Shown: positions 1 to 12,432 of the stretch, one piece after another
How the letters are laid out: every line of letters begins with the position of its first letter
How positions within the stretch are numbered: position 1 is the first letter of the stretch
Origin: Stackebrandtia nassauensis DSM 44728
GTDB taxonomy: Bacteria; Actinomycetota; Actinomycetes; Mycobacteriales; Micromonosporaceae
Assembly: GCF_000024545.1 (NCBI RefSeq)
Contig: NC_013947.1
Span: 3,658,001 to 3,722,000 of the forward strand
Reading direction: 5' to 3'
Length of the DNA stretch: 64,000 nt
Notes under the pieces: model-generated
The model's input: only the letters and a program-made list of their open reading frames with translations
Told to the model about the DNA's origin: nothing
Database searches by the model: none
Program-made: the position numbers and the translations under genes

Positions 1-13
1 CGCCGGCCTAGAG

Positions 14-638
14 ATGGCCAATGTGGTCGAACTCGCCCGGGAACTGTCCGCTCTGAAGACCGGACGGTATTTCGACCTGGGCAGGTTGTCCACGGCCTGG
101 CCACGGCTGCGCGAGGCCGCCTCGACCACGGAACTCGCCGAATTGCTGGCGACCACGCCCTGGCGGGATCCGGAAGGCATCACGCCCGCGGCCATCGCGT
201 CGTCCCTGGGGCTGGAGTGGGCTCGGCGGGTGATGACCGTGGTCCCGGAGGCGGCCGGTTGGGCCGCCGGTGGTGCCGCGTTGCTGACCGCCCGGCTCCT
301 GTTCCTCGACGGTCGACCGGTTGAGGACTCGACACGCCGTCGAATGCGGACGCTGCTGGGAGACGGTGTGGCCGCCGGCGACTGGGACGGGTTCACACAG
401 GGGTTGCGGCACAACGCACGCTGGCCGCTGGCTGGGGTCGGTGATCCCGGCCAGCTGTGGCGTGCCGAGAACGCCTGGTGGGTTCGAATGGAGCGCGAGG
501 CTCGGGCACTGTTGTCGACGCCCAAAGCCGGACGTGCCGTGGTGGTCGGCTGTGTCGGCATGCTGGCGGCCGACGCCCGGCGGGTCCGCGCGGCCCTGCA
601 CTGCGCGGCACGGGGCGGAAGAGCGCTGGGGGTCTACG

Positions 639-652
<14 letters not shown>
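14..652 (+). CDS. V-type ATPase subunit C (AC39 family), 5' end uncertain
   Basis: First gene of the V-type ATPase operon. The AC39/subunit C family forms the socket that docks the central rotor stalk on the membrane ring. The product from the ATG is 212 residues, against about 330 for usual bacterial subunit C. The reading frame stays open to the left edge of the window and the ATG has only a poor ribosome site (CTAGAG), so the gene may begin outside the window. The C-terminal third shows the family pattern: PKAGRAVV, then a helix LLAADARRVRAAL and a final YDAVV. The family call rests mainly on position in the operon and this C-terminal pattern. It overlaps the next gene by 14 nt. Confidence 0.7.
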
Positions 653-2461
<1,809 letters not shown>

Positions 2462-2463
2462 CC

Positions 2464-2679
2464 ATGGGCCGGGTCGCGGTGATCGGCGAACGGGACCTGG
2501 TGACCGGTTGGTCCCTGGCCGGGGCGCTGGTGTGCCCGGCGGAGGATCCCGAGCAGGTACGGCGGGCGTGGCGCGACCTGGGTCCGGAGGTGACGGTCGT
2601 CATCCTCACCGCCGCCGCGGATCGAAGCCTGGGCTCCGGCCGCGTCGGCCGACCCCTCACGGTGGTGATCCCGGAGTGA
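2464..2679 (+). CDS. V-type ATPase subunit F (rotor stalk)
   Basis: Small central-stalk subunit that pairs with subunit D. The product is 71 residues, against about 100 in the family. The N-terminal Rossmann-like signature is clear: RVAVIGERDLVTGWSLAGA corresponds to the family pattern of a first strand followed by D-x-V-T-G-F-x-L-A-G. A second strand (VTVVILTAAA) and a last strand (PLTVVIPE) follow. The C-terminal helix that normally inserts into the A3B3 hexamer appears to be missing or very short. The gene starts 2 nt after the K stop and ends in a GTGA overlap with the next gene. Confidence 0.85.
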   Translation: MGRVAVIGERDLVTGWSLAGALVCPAEDPEQVRRAWRDLGPEVTVVILTAAADRSLGSGRVGRPLTVVIPE

Positions 2680-3191
2680 GGCCGCGACCGTTCACCGATG
2701 ACCTCACTCCGGCGACGACCGCGCTGTTGTCCCGGGCCCGTTCGGACGCCGAGGAGCTGTTGCGGGCAGCCCGGGAAGAGGCCGCCGACACCGTGGCGGA
2801 GGCTCGACGGCGGGCGGAACAGGTCAAACGGCAGGCCAACGCGGAAGGCGACGCGATCGCTAACTCCATTCTGGACGAAAAGCGAGCCCGGACCCGCCGA
2901 GCGGTGCGCGCGGCGGAACTGCGTGCCCGAAACCGCGCGTACCAACGGCTGCGGGAGGAGGTTCGCCGCGCCGTCGCCACGATCGCCGCCGAACCGCGAT
3001 ACGCGGACCTCACCGAACGGTTCACCGCCGAGGCGCGGCGGCTGCTGGGCTCCGCCGCCCGGATCGAGACCGACGTCGGCGAGGTGACCGCCAGCGCGCC
3101 GGGGGCCCGGGTGGACTGTGGCCTGCGGCTGTTGGCCGATCGGGCCGTCGACCGGCTCGGACTCGCGGTCGAAGGGTTGTGGACACCGTGA
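2676..3191 (+). CDS. V-type ATPase subunit E (peripheral stalk)
   Basis: Peripheral-stalk subunit of 171 residues. The GTG start at 2676 is chosen because it overlaps the F stop as GTGA, the junction type repeated through this operon; ORF extension further upstream would run antisense-like through subunit F and is rejected. Residues 15-100 form a long charged, Ala/Arg/Glu-rich helix (ARSDAEELLRAAREEAAD and following), as in stalk subunits. The C-terminal part has the alternating strand and helix of the globular E head (DVGEVTASAPGARVDCGL). No separate gene for the partner stalk subunit G/H is present in the operon. Confidence 0.88.
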   Translation: MRPRPFTDDLTPATTALLSRARSDAEELLRAAREEAADTVAEARRRAEQVKRQANAEGDAIANSILDEKRARTRRAVRAAELRARNRAYQRLREEVRRAVATIAAEPRYADLTERFTAEARRLLGSAARIETDVGEVTASAPGARVDCGLRLLADRAVDRLGLAVEGLWTP

Positions 3192-4915
3192 ACCAGACCT
3201 TCGGACGGGTGCGGCGGGTATGCGGCCCGCTGGTCGACGTCGATCTCAGTGCGCCCGTGGCGATGAACGAGACGGTGTGGCTGGGAACCGAGGGTATCCC
3301 CGGTGAGGTCGTGGCGGTGCGGGACGACATCGCCACGGTGCAGGCGTACGAGGACACCGGCTGCCTGGCCCCGAAGGCTGTGGTCCGCACCGGCGGATCG
3401 CCGCTGTCGGCTCCGCTGGGCCCGGGACTGCTGGGCGGCGTCTTCGACGGTCTGCTGCGTCCGCTGTCCGACGCCCCGGACTTCCTGGGTCGCGGGACCG
3501 CCGCACCGTCCTTCGGATCCCGACCCTGGTCGTTCGATCCACTCGCGACCGTGGGAGCCCGGGTGGGTCCCGGCGACGAACTCGGTGTGCTGCGCGACTC
3601 CCGCCCGGTCAAACACCCGGTCCTGGTTCCACCCACGCTTGCCGGGGAACTCGAGTATCTGGCCCCCGAGGGCCGATACCCGGCCGAGACGGTGATCGCG
3701 CGGGTTGCCGGTCAGCCGGTCCACATGGCACAACCATGGCCGGTGCGCCGCCCCCGTCCGGTCCGAAACCGGCTGGAACAGACCGCTCCCCTCCACACCG
3801 GACAGCGCGTCCTGGACCTGCTGTTCCCGGTGCCGCGCGGCGGCTCCGCCGCGGTTCCCGGCGGCTTCGGCACCGGCAAGACCGTCCTGTTGCAGCAGGT
3901 GGCCAAGTGGTGCGACGCCGACGTGATCGTGTACATCGGATGCGGTGAGCGGGGCAATGAGATGGCCGAAGTAGTGGCGGAACTGTTGTCGCTCACCGAT
4001 CCTCGCTCCGGCGGCAGGTTGGCCGACCGCACCGTGGTCATCGCCAACACCTCGAACATGCCCATGATGGCCCGCGAAGCGAGCATCCACACCGGGATGA
4101 CCGTCGCCGAGTACTTCCGTGACATGGGTCTGCACGTGGTGCTCATCGCCGACTCCACCTCCCGGTGGGCGGAAGCGTTGCGCGAGTTCGCCTCCCGGAA
4201 CCGGGAACTGCCCGCCGAGGAGGGCTACCCGGCCGGGCTGGCCTCGGCGCTGGCGGCGTTCTACGAACGTGCCGGAGTGGTGGAGACCCTTGGCGGCCGC
4301 ATCGGATCGGTGACCGTGGTGGGGGCGGTCTCCCCACCCGGCGGGGACCTGACCGAGCCGGTGACCGCCTACACCGAGCGGTTCGTCCGCTGCCGCTGGA
4401 CTCTGGACCGCGACCTGGCCTATGCCCGGCACTATCCGTCGGTGTCGTGGTCGGGTTCGTTCTGCCGGGATGCCGAGACCATCGGTGCCTGGCACGCCGC
4501 CCACGGGGATCGCGCCTGGTGGGCCCGGCGCGAACGGCTGACGACGGTGCTGTCCGAAGCCGACAGGCTCTCCGCGCTTGCCGAGCTCGTCGGCACGACG
4601 GCGCTGCCGCCGCACGAACGCGTGATCCTGCTGGGCGGCAGGTTGATTCGTGAGGCGGTGCTACAGCAGAGCGCGCTGTCGGCGACGGACGCCCACTGCA
4701 CCACCGCCAAGACCGTGGCGCTGGCCGAGGCGGTGATCGCGGTGATCGATGCCGCTCAAACCGCCGTCACCACGGGTGTCCCCGCCGCCGACGTGGAGGG
4801 GGCCGACTATTCGCCGCTCGTGCGGGCGCGTGAGGAGTCGGGCCCCGACGACGTCGAGGGAGTGCGAGCTCGCCGGGACGTGGTGCTGGAACGTCTGAAG
4901 GAACTGGCATCGTGA
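3188..4915 (+). CDS. ntpA: V-type ATPase catalytic subunit A
   Basis: Catalytic subunit of the A3B3 headpiece, 575 residues, normal for the family. GTG at 3188 overlaps the E stop as GTGA and sits 11 nt after GAAGGG; a GTG at 3179 is the alternative. The order is a beta-barrel at residues 1-70, the non-homologous bulge with PSFGSRPWSFDPL, then the nucleotide domain with P-loop GGFGTGKTVLLQQ. GCGERGNEM carries the catalytic glutamate, and ADSTSRWAEALREFASR and LGGRIGSVTVVGAVSPPGGD follow. All expected active-site elements are intact, so the enzyme should hydrolyse or make ATP. The operon direction and coupling to B match other bacterial V/A-type enzymes. Confidence 0.97.
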   Translation: MNQTFGRVRRVCGPLVDVDLSAPVAMNETVWLGTEGIPGEVVAVRDDIATVQAYEDTGCLAPKAVVRTGGSPLSAPLGPGLLGGVFDGLLRPLSDAPDFLGRGTAAPSFGSRPWSFDPLATVGARVGPGDELGVLRDSRPVKHPVLVPPTLAGELEYLAPEGRYPAETVIARVAGQPVHMAQPWPVRRPRPVRNRLEQTAPLHTGQRVLDLLFPVPRGGSAAVPGGFGTGKTVLLQQVAKWCDADVIVYIGCGERGNEMAEVVAELLSLTDPRSGGRLADRTVVIANTSNMPMMAREASIHTGMTVAEYFRDMGLHVVLIADSTSRWAEALREFASRNRELPAEEGYPAGLASALAAFYERAGVVETLGGRIGSVTVVGAVSPPGGDLTEPVTAYTERFVRCRWTLDRDLAYARHYPSVSWSGSFCRDAETIGAWHAAHGDRAWWARRERLTTVLSEADRLSALAELVGTTALPPHERVILLGGRLIREAVLQQSALSATDAHCTTAKTVALAEAVIAVIDAAQTAVTTGVPAADVEGADYSPLVRAREESGPDDVEGVRARRDVVLERLKELAS

Positions 4916-6312
4916 ATCCCTGGGCCCGGCTCGAGTACACATCGGTGCGGTCGCTGCGGGGGCCGCTGCTGGTCCTCGACCGGGTGTCCGGGGTGGGCTG
5001 GGACGAGTTCGCCCGGATCCGGATGCCGGACGGGCGGCTTCGTCACGGTCTGGTGCTCGAAGTGGACGAAGACCTGGCGGTGGTGCAGGTGCTCGAGGGG
5101 ACCGACGGGATGACCGTCACCGGCACCGGGGTGGAGTTCACCGGTTCGGTGTTCCGGGTGGTGGTCGGTTCGGGGTGGCTTGGCCGGGTGTGCAACGGGC
5201 GTGGGGTGCCCGTCGACGGTGGACCGCCGATCCTCGGCTCCGAGCGACTGCCGGTGGCGGGAAGCCCGATCAACCCGACCCGTCGCATGCCCCCCAGCGA
5301 ACCGGTCCACACCGGAGTCTCCGTGGTCGACGGTTTGACCACTTTGGTGCGTGGCCAGAAGCTGCCGGTGTTCTCGATACCGGGGTTGCCGCATCTGGAA
5401 CTGGCCACCCAGATCGCGGCTCAGGCGCACACCGGTGGCGAACCGTTCTGCGTCGTGTTCGCCGGTATGGGTCTTTCCCATGCCGACGCGGCGGCGGCCC
5501 GCGACGTCCTGGCCGAACGTGCCGCCGCCGGGGAACTCGTGCTGCTGCTCAACACCGCCGACGAACCGGTCATCGAACGCGTCGTCACCCCGAGGGTGGC
5601 CTTGACGATCGCCGAGAACCTGGCCTTCGGCCAGGGCCGTCACGTACTGGTGGTCCTGACCGACATGACCTCCTACGCCGAGGCGTTGCGTGAGGTCGCC
5701 ACGGCCCGGCACGACATCCCGGCCCGGCGCGGCTATCCCGGATACCTGTACAGCGATCTGGCGTCCCTGTATGAACGGTGCGGCCGACTGCGGGACCGGC
5801 CGGGATCGGTGACCATCGTTCCGGTGCTGACCATGCCCGCCGGAGACCTGACGCATCCGGTGCCCGATCTCACCGGCTACATAACCGAAGGGCAGGTGGT
5901 GTTGTCCGCGCGGGCGCACGGTTCCGGCGTGTACCCGCCCGTCGATCCGCTGGCCTCGCTGTCGCGGTTGATGCGCCACGGCGCCGGACCAGGACGTACC
6001 CGCGACGACCACCTGGACGTGGCGGCTCAGGTACTGGCCGCGTTGGCCAGGGCCCGACAGATACGCGAACTGTCCGAACTGGTCGGACCGGAGGCGTTGA
6101 GCGACATCGATCGGCGTTACCTGGCTCTGGAGGCCGGTTTCGGCGAGGACCTGCTGTCGCAGCGCCGTGACGAGTGCCGGGACATGACCGACACCCTCGA
6201 CCGGCTGTGGCGGGTCGTGGCGCGGCTGCCGCGACCGGAGCTGACGATGCTGCCCGCCGAACTGATGAGCCTCCATCTGCCCGAGAACCACCGGAAGGAA
6301 CCGCGGTCATGA
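4912..6312 (+). CDS. ntpB: V-type ATPase subunit B (non-catalytic head subunit)
   Basis: Regulatory nucleotide-site subunit of the A3B3 hexamer, 466 residues. GTG at 4912 overlaps the A stop as GTGA. Family signatures appear in order: INPTRRMPPSEPVHTGVSVVD, SIPGLPHLELATQIA in place of a P-loop, VLTDMTSYAEALREVATAR, RRGYPGYLYSDLASLYERC, and GSVTIVPVLTMPAGDLTHPV with ITEGQ. The absence of a glycine-lysine P-loop is normal for B subunits. The gene ends in an ATGA overlap with subunit D. Confidence 0.97.
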   Translation: MNPWARLEYTSVRSLRGPLLVLDRVSGVGWDEFARIRMPDGRLRHGLVLEVDEDLAVVQVLEGTDGMTVTGTGVEFTGSVFRVVVGSGWLGRVCNGRGVPVDGGPPILGSERLPVAGSPINPTRRMPPSEPVHTGVSVVDGLTTLVRGQKLPVFSIPGLPHLELATQIAAQAHTGGEPFCVVFAGMGLSHADAAAARDVLAERAAAGELVLLLNTADEPVIERVVTPRVALTIAENLAFGQGRHVLVVLTDMTSYAEALREVATARHDIPARRGYPGYLYSDLASLYERCGRLRDRPGSVTIVPVLTMPAGDLTHPVPDLTGYITEGQVVLSARAHGSGVYPPVDPLASLSRLMRHGAGPGRTRDDHLDVAAQVLAALARARQIRELSELVGPEALSDIDRRYLALEAGFGEDLLSQRRDECRDMTDTLDRLWRVVARLPRPELTMLPAELMSLHLPENHRKEPRS

Positions 6313-6920
6313 TTCGGGTACCGCCGGGGCGGGCGGGCCGCCAATGGCTGCGGCACCGTGTGGACACGGCGCGAAACGCCGCCGAACTGCTGAAACGGAA
6401 GCTGCTGATCCTGGAACAGCGTCACCATCACTTGTGGACCCGAGCCCGGGAGTGCCGCGAGAGCTGGGAACTCGCCGCGCGTCAGGCACGCCAATGGGTG
6501 GACCGGGCCGTGCTCACCGGTGGTCTGCGCGGATTGCGGCTGTCGGCCCCCCGGGAGTCGGCGGAGGTGACCCTGACCTGGGACACCGTCATGGGCACCC
6601 GATACCCGGTCGCGACATCGTGCGCTCCGCCGCGAACGCCCCCTGGCGCCACCGTGCTCACGGGTGCTGTGTGGACTGAAGCCAACGTGGCCCACCGTCG
6701 GGCCCTGGAAGCGGCCGTCGACTGTGCCGCCGCGGCCGAGGCACTCCGGATCGTCGAACTGGAGATAGCCACGACTCGTCGCCGAGTGCGGGCCCTGGAT
6801 CACAGGTGGATTCCGGGATTGGAAGCGACACTGTCCGAACTGGATGCCTCTCTCGAGGAACTGGAGCGGGCCGAACATCTGACCCGTCACTGGGCCTCGG
6901 GACAGGATCCGTCACGGTGA
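6309..6920 (+). CDS. V-type ATPase subunit D (rotor stalk)
   Basis: Central rotor shaft, 203 residues, usual length about 210. ATG at 6309 overlaps the B stop. The N-terminal helix has the family pattern of a run of basic residues followed by NAAELLKRKLLILEQ, and the C-terminal helix (VRALDHRWIPGLEATLSELDASLEELERAEHL) completes the long antiparallel coiled coil. The middle contains a short strand-rich insertion near residues 78-100 (LRLSAPRESAEVTLTW). This is the last gene of the operon; a short hairpin follows within 100 nt. Confidence 0.92.
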   Translation: MIRVPPGRAGRQWLRHRVDTARNAAELLKRKLLILEQRHHHLWTRARECRESWELAARQARQWVDRAVLTGGLRGLRLSAPRESAEVTLTWDTVMGTRYPVATSCAPPRTPPGATVLTGAVWTEANVAHRRALEAAVDCAAAAEALRIVELEIATTRRRVRALDHRWIPGLEATLSELDASLEELERAEHLTRHWASGQDPSR

Positions 6921-6971
6921 CGCGCCGGCGGCGGTTTCGCGGCCGATCAGGTCCGGGTGTCACGGCGATGA

Positions 6972-6985
6972 GGGTATTTCGGCTC
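6972..6985 (+). promoter_or_regulatory. Weak DosR-like site upstream of acsA
   Basis: GGGTATTTCGGCTC lies 88 nt before the acetyl-CoA synthetase start. It shares 10 of 14 bases with the site at 13153-13166 upstream of the hydrogenase and 9 of 14 with the mycobacterial DosR core (GGGACTWWAGTCCC). This is a by-eye match, not a scored one. Confidence 0.3.
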
Positions 6986-6997
6986 GACGGCCTACGA

Positions 6998-7017
6998 CGT
7001 CTGGACTCTGCCAGACG
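6998..7017 (+). terminator. Small hairpin after the V-ATPase operon
   Basis: CGTCTGG and CCAGACG form a 7-bp stem with a 6-nt loop, 77 nt after the subunit D stop. There is no T-run, which is common for actinomycete terminators. It could equally be part of the acsA promoter region. Confidence 0.35.
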
Positions 7018-7028
7018 CCGGACTGGAG

Positions 7029-7056
7029 CGGCACCGTAAGACGTGAAACGGTGCCG
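7029..7056 (+). promoter_or_regulatory. 9-bp inverted repeat before acsA
   Basis: CGGCACCGT and ACGGTGCCG form a perfect 9-bp inverted repeat with a 10-nt loop, ending 17 nt before the acsA ATG and just before its ribosome site (AAAGGGAG). It may act as an operator, an mRNA 5' hairpin that affects translation, or a terminator for read-through from the V-ATPase operon. Confidence 0.45.
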
Positions 7057-7073
7057 TTCGAAAGGGAGCCCGA

Positions 7074-8866
<1,793 letters not shown>

Positions 8867-8870
<4 letters not shown>

Positions 8871-9847
8871 CTGCCCATCCCGAAGTCGACGCCGGACATC
8901 GCCGGGAACTGTTGCACCAGATGCTGCGCATCCGCCGGTTCGAGGAACGCTGCGCCGAACTGTACAGCGCCACCAAGATCCGGGGCTTCGTGCACCTGTG
9001 CATCGGCGAGGAGGCGGTCGCCGTCGGAGTACACAAGGCACTCGCCGACGATGACGCGGTGGTGTCCACGTACCGCGAACACGGCCACGCGCTGGCCAAA
9101 GGCATCACCATGGACGCCGTCATGGCCGAGATGTACGGCAAGGCCACCGGTTGCAGTCACGGACGGGGCGGCTCCATGCACCTGTTCGACCGTGACGCCC
9201 GCTTCTACGGCGGCAACGCCATCGTCGGCGGAGGTCTGCCGCTCGCGGTGGGTCTGGCGCTGGCCGACACCCGGCTGGGACGCCGCCAGGTGACCGCGTG
9301 TTTCTTCGGCGACGGGGCCGTCGCCGAGGGCGAATTCCACGAAAGCCTCAACCTCGCCGCGCTGTGGCGGCTGCCGGTGTTGTTCTGCTGCGAGAACAAC
9401 CAGTACGCCATGGGGACCCCGTTGCGCCGGGAGCACGCCAACACCGATCTGGGAGCCCGCGCCGTCGGTTACGGCATGCGGTCGATGGAGGTGGACGGCA
9501 TGGACGTCCTGGCCGTGGAGGCCGCCGCCCACGAAGCGGTGGCCCACATCGGCAGACATCGGGAACCGGTGTTCCTGGAACTGCGCACCTACCGGTTCCG
9601 GGCGCACTCGATGTACGACCCCGACCGGTACCGGGACAAGACGGAGATCGAGTCCTGGAAGCGGCGCGATCCGATCCCGGCTCTGGCCGCGTCGTTGCGA
9701 GCCACGGCGGACCTCAGCGACTCCGATATGGACAAGATGGAGTCCGAGGTCACCGCCGAGATCGACGGTGCCGTGGCCGCCGCGGAGGCGGCACCAGTGG
9801 AGCCGGAGTCCGAACTGACCCGGCACGTCTACACGGAGCGTGCGTGA
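8867..9847 (+). CDS. pdhA: 2-oxo-acid dehydrogenase E1 component, alpha subunit (pyruvate/acetoin type)
   Basis: ThDP-dependent E1 alpha, 326 residues, of the heterotetrameric type that decarboxylates pyruvate or cleaves acetoin. GTG at 8867 overlaps the acsA stop. The thiamine diphosphate motif runs from [19 protein letters not shown] to [23 protein letters not shown] is the phosphorylation-loop region typical of pyruvate-type enzymes. [12 protein letters not shown] and [17 protein letters not shown] are also present. Pyruvate is the likelier substrate, but acetoin cannot be excluded by reading alone. It overlaps the beta subunit gene by one base. Confidence 0.9.
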
Positions 9848-10854
9848 TGACCGGAACCGAACCCGCCACCACCGAAGCGCGGACCGTCACCCTCACCTAT
9901 CGCGAAGCCATGCGCGACGCGCTGCGCCGGGCACTGGCCGACGAACCGGTCTTCCTGATAGGTGAGGACGTCGGCCAGTACGGCGGCGCCTTCGGCGTCA
10001 CCCTGGGACTCCTGGAGGAATTCGGCCCCGAGCGCGTCATCGACACCCCGCTGTCCGAATCCGGCTTCGTCGGGGCCGGCATCGGTGCCGCACTGGGCGG
10101 AACACTGCCGATCGTCGAGGTCATGACGGTCAATTTCAGCCTGCTGGCTTTGGACCAGATCCTCAACAACGCCGCAACACTGTCGCATATGTCCGGTGGT
10201 CGACTCCATGTGCCGCTGGTGATCCGCATGACCACCGGCGCCGGACGACAGCTGGCGGCCCAACACTCGCACAGCCTGGAGGGCTGGTACGCCCACATAC
10301 CGGGCCTGCGCATCCTGGCACCAGCCACTGTGGAAGACGCCAGGGGGATGCTCGCGCCCGCCCTGGCCGACCCCGACCCGGTGCTGATCTTCGAACACGG
10401 CTCGCTGTACAACGACAAGGCGACCCTGCCCGCGACACCGGTGCCGGTCTCCATCGACACCGCCGCGATCCGGCGCCCCGGGACCGATGCCACCGTCATC
10501 GGCTACGGCGGAACGCTCGCGACGGCCCTGTCCGCCGCGGACCAGCTGGCGACGGAGGGCATCCAGGCCGAGGTCATCGACCTCCGCAGTCTGCGGCCGC
10601 TCGACGACGCCACGATCATGGAGTCGGTCAGCCGTACCCACCGCGCGGTGATCGTCGACGAGGGCTGGCGTTCGGGCAGTCTGGCCGCCGAGATAAGCGC
10701 CCGCATCACCGAACAGGCCTTCTACGACCTGGACGCACCCGTGGAAAGGGTGTGTTCGGCCGAAGTGCCCATGCCCTACGCGCGGCACCTGGAACAGGCC
10801 GCGCTACCGCGTCCGTCCGACGTGGCGGCTTCGGTGAGGCGGACGGTGAACTGA
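9847..10854 (+). CDS. pdhB: 2-oxo-acid dehydrogenase E1 component, beta subunit
   Basis: Partner of the E1 alpha above, 335 residues. ATG at 9847 overlaps the alpha stop (TGATG). Family signatures: [85 protein letters not shown], and the transketolase C-domain [33 protein letters not shown]. The mature E1 would be an alpha2beta2 enzyme that transfers the hydroxyalkyl group to lipoyl-E2. One base separates it from the E2 gene. Confidence 0.92.
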   Translation: MTGTEPATTEARTVTLTYREAMRDALRRALADEPVFLIGEDVGQYGGAFGVTLGLLEEFGPERVIDTPLSESGFVGAGIGAALGGTLPIVEVMTVNFSLLALDQILNNAATLSHMSGGRLHVPLVIRMTTGAGRQLAAQHSHSLEGWYAHIPGLRILAPATVEDARGMLAPALADPDPVLIFEHGSLYNDKATLPATPVPVSIDTAAIRRPGTDATVIGYGGTLATALSAADQLATEGIQAEVIDLRSLRPLDDATIMESVSRTHRAVIVDEGWRSGSLAAEISARITEQAFYDLDAPVERVCSAEVPMPYARHLEQAALPRPSDVAASVRRTVN

Positions 10855-10855
10855 C

Positions 10856-12091
10856 ATGGCCGAGTTCCGGATGCCGTCGCTGGGCGCGGACATGGACGCG
10901 GGAACCCTCACCGAATGGCTCGTCGCTCCCGGCGACCACGTGTCCAAAGGTGACATCGTCGCGGTCGTGGAGACCGCCAAGGCGGACATGGAGGTCGAGT
11001 GCTTCGATGCCGGGGTGATCGGCGAACTGCTGGTGCACCCGGGCGCCCGGGTGCCGGTCGGCACCGTCCTGGCCACCATCGTCACCGACGACGGCGGCTC
11101 GCCCGGCGAACCGGCAGCCGCCCCCGCGATCGAACCGGCCCCGCCGCGTGCTGATGCCCCACCCGAACCGCCGAGGGTGTCACCCCTGGTGCGGCACCTC
11201 GCCCGTGAGAACCACGTGGACCTCGCCAAGGTCCCGGCCACCGGACCCGACGGCACGGTCACCCGCGCCGACCTGGACCGGGTACTGCACCGTCGCCGGA
11301 TCTCGCCACTGGCTCGGCGCCTGGCCACCGAACTGAAGGTCGACCTGGCGCGCATCGACGCCGACGGGCCGATCCACGCCCGGCACGTGCGCGAAGCCGC
11401 GACCCACCGCCACCCGGCCGAGCGCTCCACGTCCGCGGCCCGCGAGGCCACGGCCCGGTTGATGGCCCGCTCCAAACGCGAGATCCCGCACTACTACCTG
11501 GCCGCCACCATCGACCTGGGCCCGGCCGTGGACTGGCTCACCGATCTCAACCGGAGACTGCCGGTGAGTCAGCGTGTCCTGCCCGCCGCGCTGCTGCTGG
11601 TCGCCACCGCTCGCGCCGCGGCCACCGTCAAAGATCTCAATGGACACTGGATCGACGACCGGTTCCAGGCGGCCGACCGTATCCGGCTGGGCCTGGCCGT
11701 GTCGGTGCGCGGCGGCGGCCTGGTGGTACCCGGAATCGACGATGCCGCCGCCCTGAGCGTGCCGGAGATGATGGACCGCGTCCGCGACCTCGCCACCCGG
11801 GCCCGGACCGGTCAACTGCGTGCCGGTGAGCTGGCCGATCCCAGCATCACCGTCTCCAACCTGGGTGACACCGGAGTCGACAGCGTCCTCGGGGTGATCT
11901 ACCCGCCCCAGGTGGCGCTGGTCGGGTTCGGCGCGATCACCGAGCGCCCCTGGGCCGTGAACGGTCTTCTCGGCGTGCGTCCGGTGGTCACCGCGAGCCT
12001 GTCGGCCGATCACCGGGTGACCGACGGCGCCGTGGGCGCCAGATTCCTCAACCACATCGACCGGTTGCTACGCGAACCGGAGGAGCTATGA
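10856..12091 (+). CDS. pdhC: Dihydrolipoamide acyltransferase (E2) with two peripheral-subunit-binding domains
   Basis: Core acyltransferase of 411 residues. Residues 1-77 form one lipoyl domain with the modified lysine at Lys42 in ETAKADMEV. An Ala/Pro linker follows. There are two tandem E3/E1-binding domains: residues 108-144 (SPLVRHLARENHVDLAKVPA and onward) and 149-183 (SPLARRLATELKVDLARIDA and onward). The catalytic domain fills residues 195-411, with the active histidine at His386 in ADHRVTDGA. A single binding domain is usual. No E3 (lipoamide dehydrogenase) gene is in the window, so E3 must be supplied from elsewhere. Its stop overlaps the carrier-protein start. Confidence 0.93.
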   Translation: MAEFRMPSLGADMDAGTLTEWLVAPGDHVSKGDIVAVVETAKADMEVECFDAGVIGELLVHPGARVPVGTVLATIVTDDGGSPGEPAAAPAIEPAPPRADAPPEPPRVSPLVRHLARENHVDLAKVPATGPDGTVTRADLDRVLHRRRISPLARRLATELKVDLARIDADGPIHARHVREAATHRHPAERSTSAAREATARLMARSKREIPHYYLAATIDLGPAVDWLTDLNRRLPVSQRVLPAALLLVATARAAATVKDLNGHWIDDRFQAADRIRLGLAVSVRGGGLVVPGIDDAAALSVPEMMDRVRDLATRARTGQLRAGELADPSITVSNLGDTGVDSVLGVIYPPQVALVGFGAITERPWAVNGLLGVRPVVTASLSADHRVTDGAVGARFLNHIDRLLREPEEL

Positions 12092-12366
12092 CACCACAAC
12101 AGGCACACCGAATGGTCACCGACGCGCTGCGTCGCATCGCCCCGGACATCGACGTGAATCAGATCCACTCCGACGAGGACCTGCGCGACGCGGGCCAGCT
12201 GGACTCTCTGGACTTCCTGTCCTTCGTGGAACTCCTGAGTACCGACAGCGGAGTGCGCATAGACGAGGACGACTATCCGGCCCTCGGTTCGATCGCCGCG
12301 GCGGTGGACTTCCTGTGCGATCGCTCCGCGTCTCACGATCGTTTGACGACCCCGCCGTCCGACTGA
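12088..12366 (+). CDS. Free acyl carrier protein
   Basis: A 92-residue acyl-carrier protein whose ATG overlaps the E2 stop (ATGA). The 4'-phosphopantetheine site is Ser40 in GQLDSLDFLSF, and the acidic helix II and the following EDDYPALGSIAAAVDFL match the carrier fold. The last 15 residues (after CDRSAS) are an extension. No ketosynthase, adenylation or biotin gene is nearby, so its acyl partner is unknown. The operon position suggests it accepts the acetyl or other acyl group made by AcsA or E2, which is inference. Confidence 0.88.
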   Translation: MTPQQAHRMVTDALRRIAPDIDVNQIHSDEDLRDAGQLDSLDFLSFVELLSTDSGVRIDEDDYPALGSIAAAVDFLCDRSASHDRLTTPPSD

Positions 12367-12371
12367 GCGCG

Positions 12372-12404
12372 AGGCCGCCGACACCCCGTGCCCGCGCGCG
12401 GCCT
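12372..12404 (+). terminator. Possible hairpin between convergent genes
   Basis: AGGCCGC and GCGGCCT form a 7-bp stem across a 19-nt loop between the carrier-protein stop and the end of the convergent PNPOx gene. Weak. Confidence 0.3.
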
Positions 12405-12432
12405 GGTCGTCGCGCGAGAACCGACGCCGTTC

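Noticed and set aside
2657-4615. Long minus-strand reading frame (652 codons) opposite the V-ATPase A, E and F genes
   Set aside because: High-GC antisense shadow: Arg/His/Gln-rich, no family motifs, and the plus-strand frames carry full V-ATPase signatures.
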